From Ohtaekwangia sp. (GTDB taxonomy: Bacteria; Bacteroidota; Bacteroidia; Cytophagales; Cyclobacteriaceae), in the NCBI GenBank assembly GCA_021155195.1, contig JAJNPV010000012.1, positions 1-6,226 on the forward strand: a stretch of 6,226 bases of DNA, given 5' to 3'. The notes under the pieces were generated by a model. It searched no databases. It had not been told where the DNA came from and saw only the letters and a list, made by a program, of their open reading frames with translations. The first letter of the stretch is position 1. Every line of letters begins with the position of its first letter. The position numbers and the translations under genes were made by a program. This document shows, piece after piece, positions 5,726-6,226 of this stretch.

Positions 5726-5882
5726 TTTTAGTACATCGGAATGTGAGCCCTTATTTTCCTGCCAAAATTTCCAAAATCCAAGTGGTCAACTGGAGGAGCT
5801 TCGCAAAACTCAGATTTTCTGCCTTTGTATTGCGTCTAAATAAAGATCCACAACACGACAATATATAGATCTGGACAATCTA
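5726..5882 (-). promoter_or_regulatory. 5' leader of the LINE plus the undefined left boundary
   Basis: This 157-nt gap between ORF1 and the stop codon of the next frame must hold the 5' end of the element and the 3' UTR of the neighbour, but I cannot place the boundary. A TATA-like string (sense CTATATAT near 5860-5868) lies about 135 nt upstream of the ORF1 ATG. It could equally be AT-rich host 3' UTR. The part nearest ORF1 is less AT-rich. No RNA gene or repeat is evident. Confidence 0.4.
5728..5736 (-). CDS. Two-codon upstream ORF (ATG-TAC-TAA) before ORF1
   Basis: ATG at 5734-5736, TAC and TAA at 5728-5730 form a minimal upstream ORF ending two bases before the ORF1 ATG (5723-5725). Ribosomes initiating there would terminate almost on the ORF1 start, which could reduce or tune ORF1 translation. 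It is simply read from the sequence, and any regulatory role is inference. Confidence 0.3.
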   Translation of the reverse strand: MY

Positions 5883-6226
5883 TTATAATCCGAAAATTTT
5901 GATTTTCACTCCAGGACGGTCGAAGAAGACTATAGGTGCACAGATCCTGCTTTTCATTCCTGCACTCCGCGTGGCATAATCAAGATGGGCAACCGTGTGG
6001 TTCATCGCCAGAGTCGCCATGCGAAGTGAAACAGTAAATTGGTTCGTGCCGCCGAGGTCTTCCATCATGGAGATGACTCGATGAATCCTTGCCAAATCAC
6101 CATACAACTCACGAAGAGCAACGAGGAGCAATTTGGTGGATTCGGCGGCCTTGCCCGGGATGGGCTGAAAATGAGAAGCCAAAATAGGAATCTCATACCC
6201 TTGGGTATCCCGGTCGATAGAATCGA
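5883..6226 (-). CDS. Partial 3' end of an unrecognised protein-coding frame
   Basis: The frame is open from the window edge to TAA at 5883-5885, giving 113 codons with no stop, so the 5' part lies outside the window. I do not recognise the family. A likely helical stretch (AAESTKLLLVALRELYGDL, then ARIHRVISMMEDL) is followed by a mixed segment and a basic-hydrophobic end (DRPGVKIKIFGL). No zinc motif, signal peptide or transmembrane segment is evident. Base use looks like real coding sequence, with GC-rich third positions in many codons. A possible splice acceptor (CTTCTCATTTTCAG ending at 6165) could mark an exon start at 6164, but the frame is also open through it. It is co-oriented with the LINE, whose ORF1 starts 157 nt downstream. 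It may be the last exon of a host gene, or belong to another element. Confidence 0.45.
   Translation of the reverse strand, partial: DSIDRDTQGYEIPILASHFQPIPGKAAESTKLLLVALRELYGDLARIHRVISMMEDLGGTNQFTVSLRMATLAMNHTVAHLDYATRSAGMKSRICAPIVFFDRPGVKIKIFGL

Larger units (their letters stand above)
661..5882 (-). mobile_element. Apparently intact L1/Tx1-type non-LTR retrotransposon (LINE)
   Basis: The element reads right to left: 5' leader, ORF1 (zinc-knuckle, RNA-binding type), a 97-nt junction, ORF2 (APE endonuclease, reverse transcriptase, CCHC), an 11 to 15-nt 3' UTR and an A12 tail (T-run at 661-672). It has no LTRs, integrase or RNase H, as expected of the L1 group. The 3' end is certain because the truncated plus-strand copy ends at the same place. 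The 5' end is not visible. It must lie between 5726 and about 5882 if the neighbouring frame is host DNA, and 5882 is given as the outer bound. I found no copy of the left flank (sequence up to 660) to the right of ORF1, so no target-site duplication can be shown. With both ORFs open and catalytic residues present, it may be mobile. Confidence 0.9.

Noticed and set aside
5466..5843. 125-codon plus-strand open frame across the ORF1 start and leader
   Set aside because: Most of it is antisense to ORF1. The rest has no motif, and there is no sign of a separate gene.
6165..6198. Possible 34-nt intron (GTATGAG ... TTTTCAG) in the partial frame
   Set aside because: It is very short for a spliceosomal intron and the frame is open without splicing. 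The acceptor alone may still be real, with a donor outside the window.
6195..6208. Palindrome ATACCC-TT-GGGTAT
   Set aside because: Six-base arms within an apparent coding frame are easily explained by chance. There is no second copy or regulatory context.

Overview
The window is eukaryotic and dominated by one apparently intact non-LTR retrotransposon (LINE) on the minus strand. The nuclear-type APE endonuclease plus reverse transcriptase, the gag-like ORF1 with a CCHC zinc knuckle, the poly(A) tail and the absence of bacterial operon signals show this. The reverse transcriptase resembles the L1/Tx1 group (RPISLLDTDYKLF block, FFADD, no RNase H, C-terminal CX2CX7HX4C). A fungal host is my best guess, but nothing in the window proves the host group.

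Layout, left to right. Positions 1-204 hold no gene I can recognise. Positions 205-454 are a 5'-truncated, decayed second copy of the same LINE family on the plus strand. It keeps only the last part of ORF2, the very short 3' UTR and an interrupted A-rich tail. Positions 455-660 are a spacer rich in short TTGCC/GGCAA palindromes. Positions 661 to somewhere between 5726 and 5882 are the main element on the minus strand: A12 tail (661-672), ORF2 (685-4224), a 97-nt junction (4225-4321), ORF1 (4322-5725) and a 5' leader. Positions 5883-6226 are the 3' end of another minus-strand open frame, which runs off the window edge and which I do not recognise.

How the parts work together. By family knowledge, ORF1 would coat the element RNA. 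ORF2 would nick the target, reverse transcribe the RNA from its 3' end and insert it. All canonical catalytic residues of the endonuclease and reverse transcriptase are present and both frames are open, so the main copy may be competent. The two copies lie tail to tail about 206 bp apart and form long inverted repeats.

The most interesting signal is the target neighbourhood. Both 3' ends lie next to a related sequence, G(T/C)CAACTT...GCC, in the same orientation relative to the element. Removing the truncated copy reconstructs a run of short palindromes. This suggests, but does not prove, insertion preference for a palindromic repeat. No previously undescribed defence or enzymatic system is visible.
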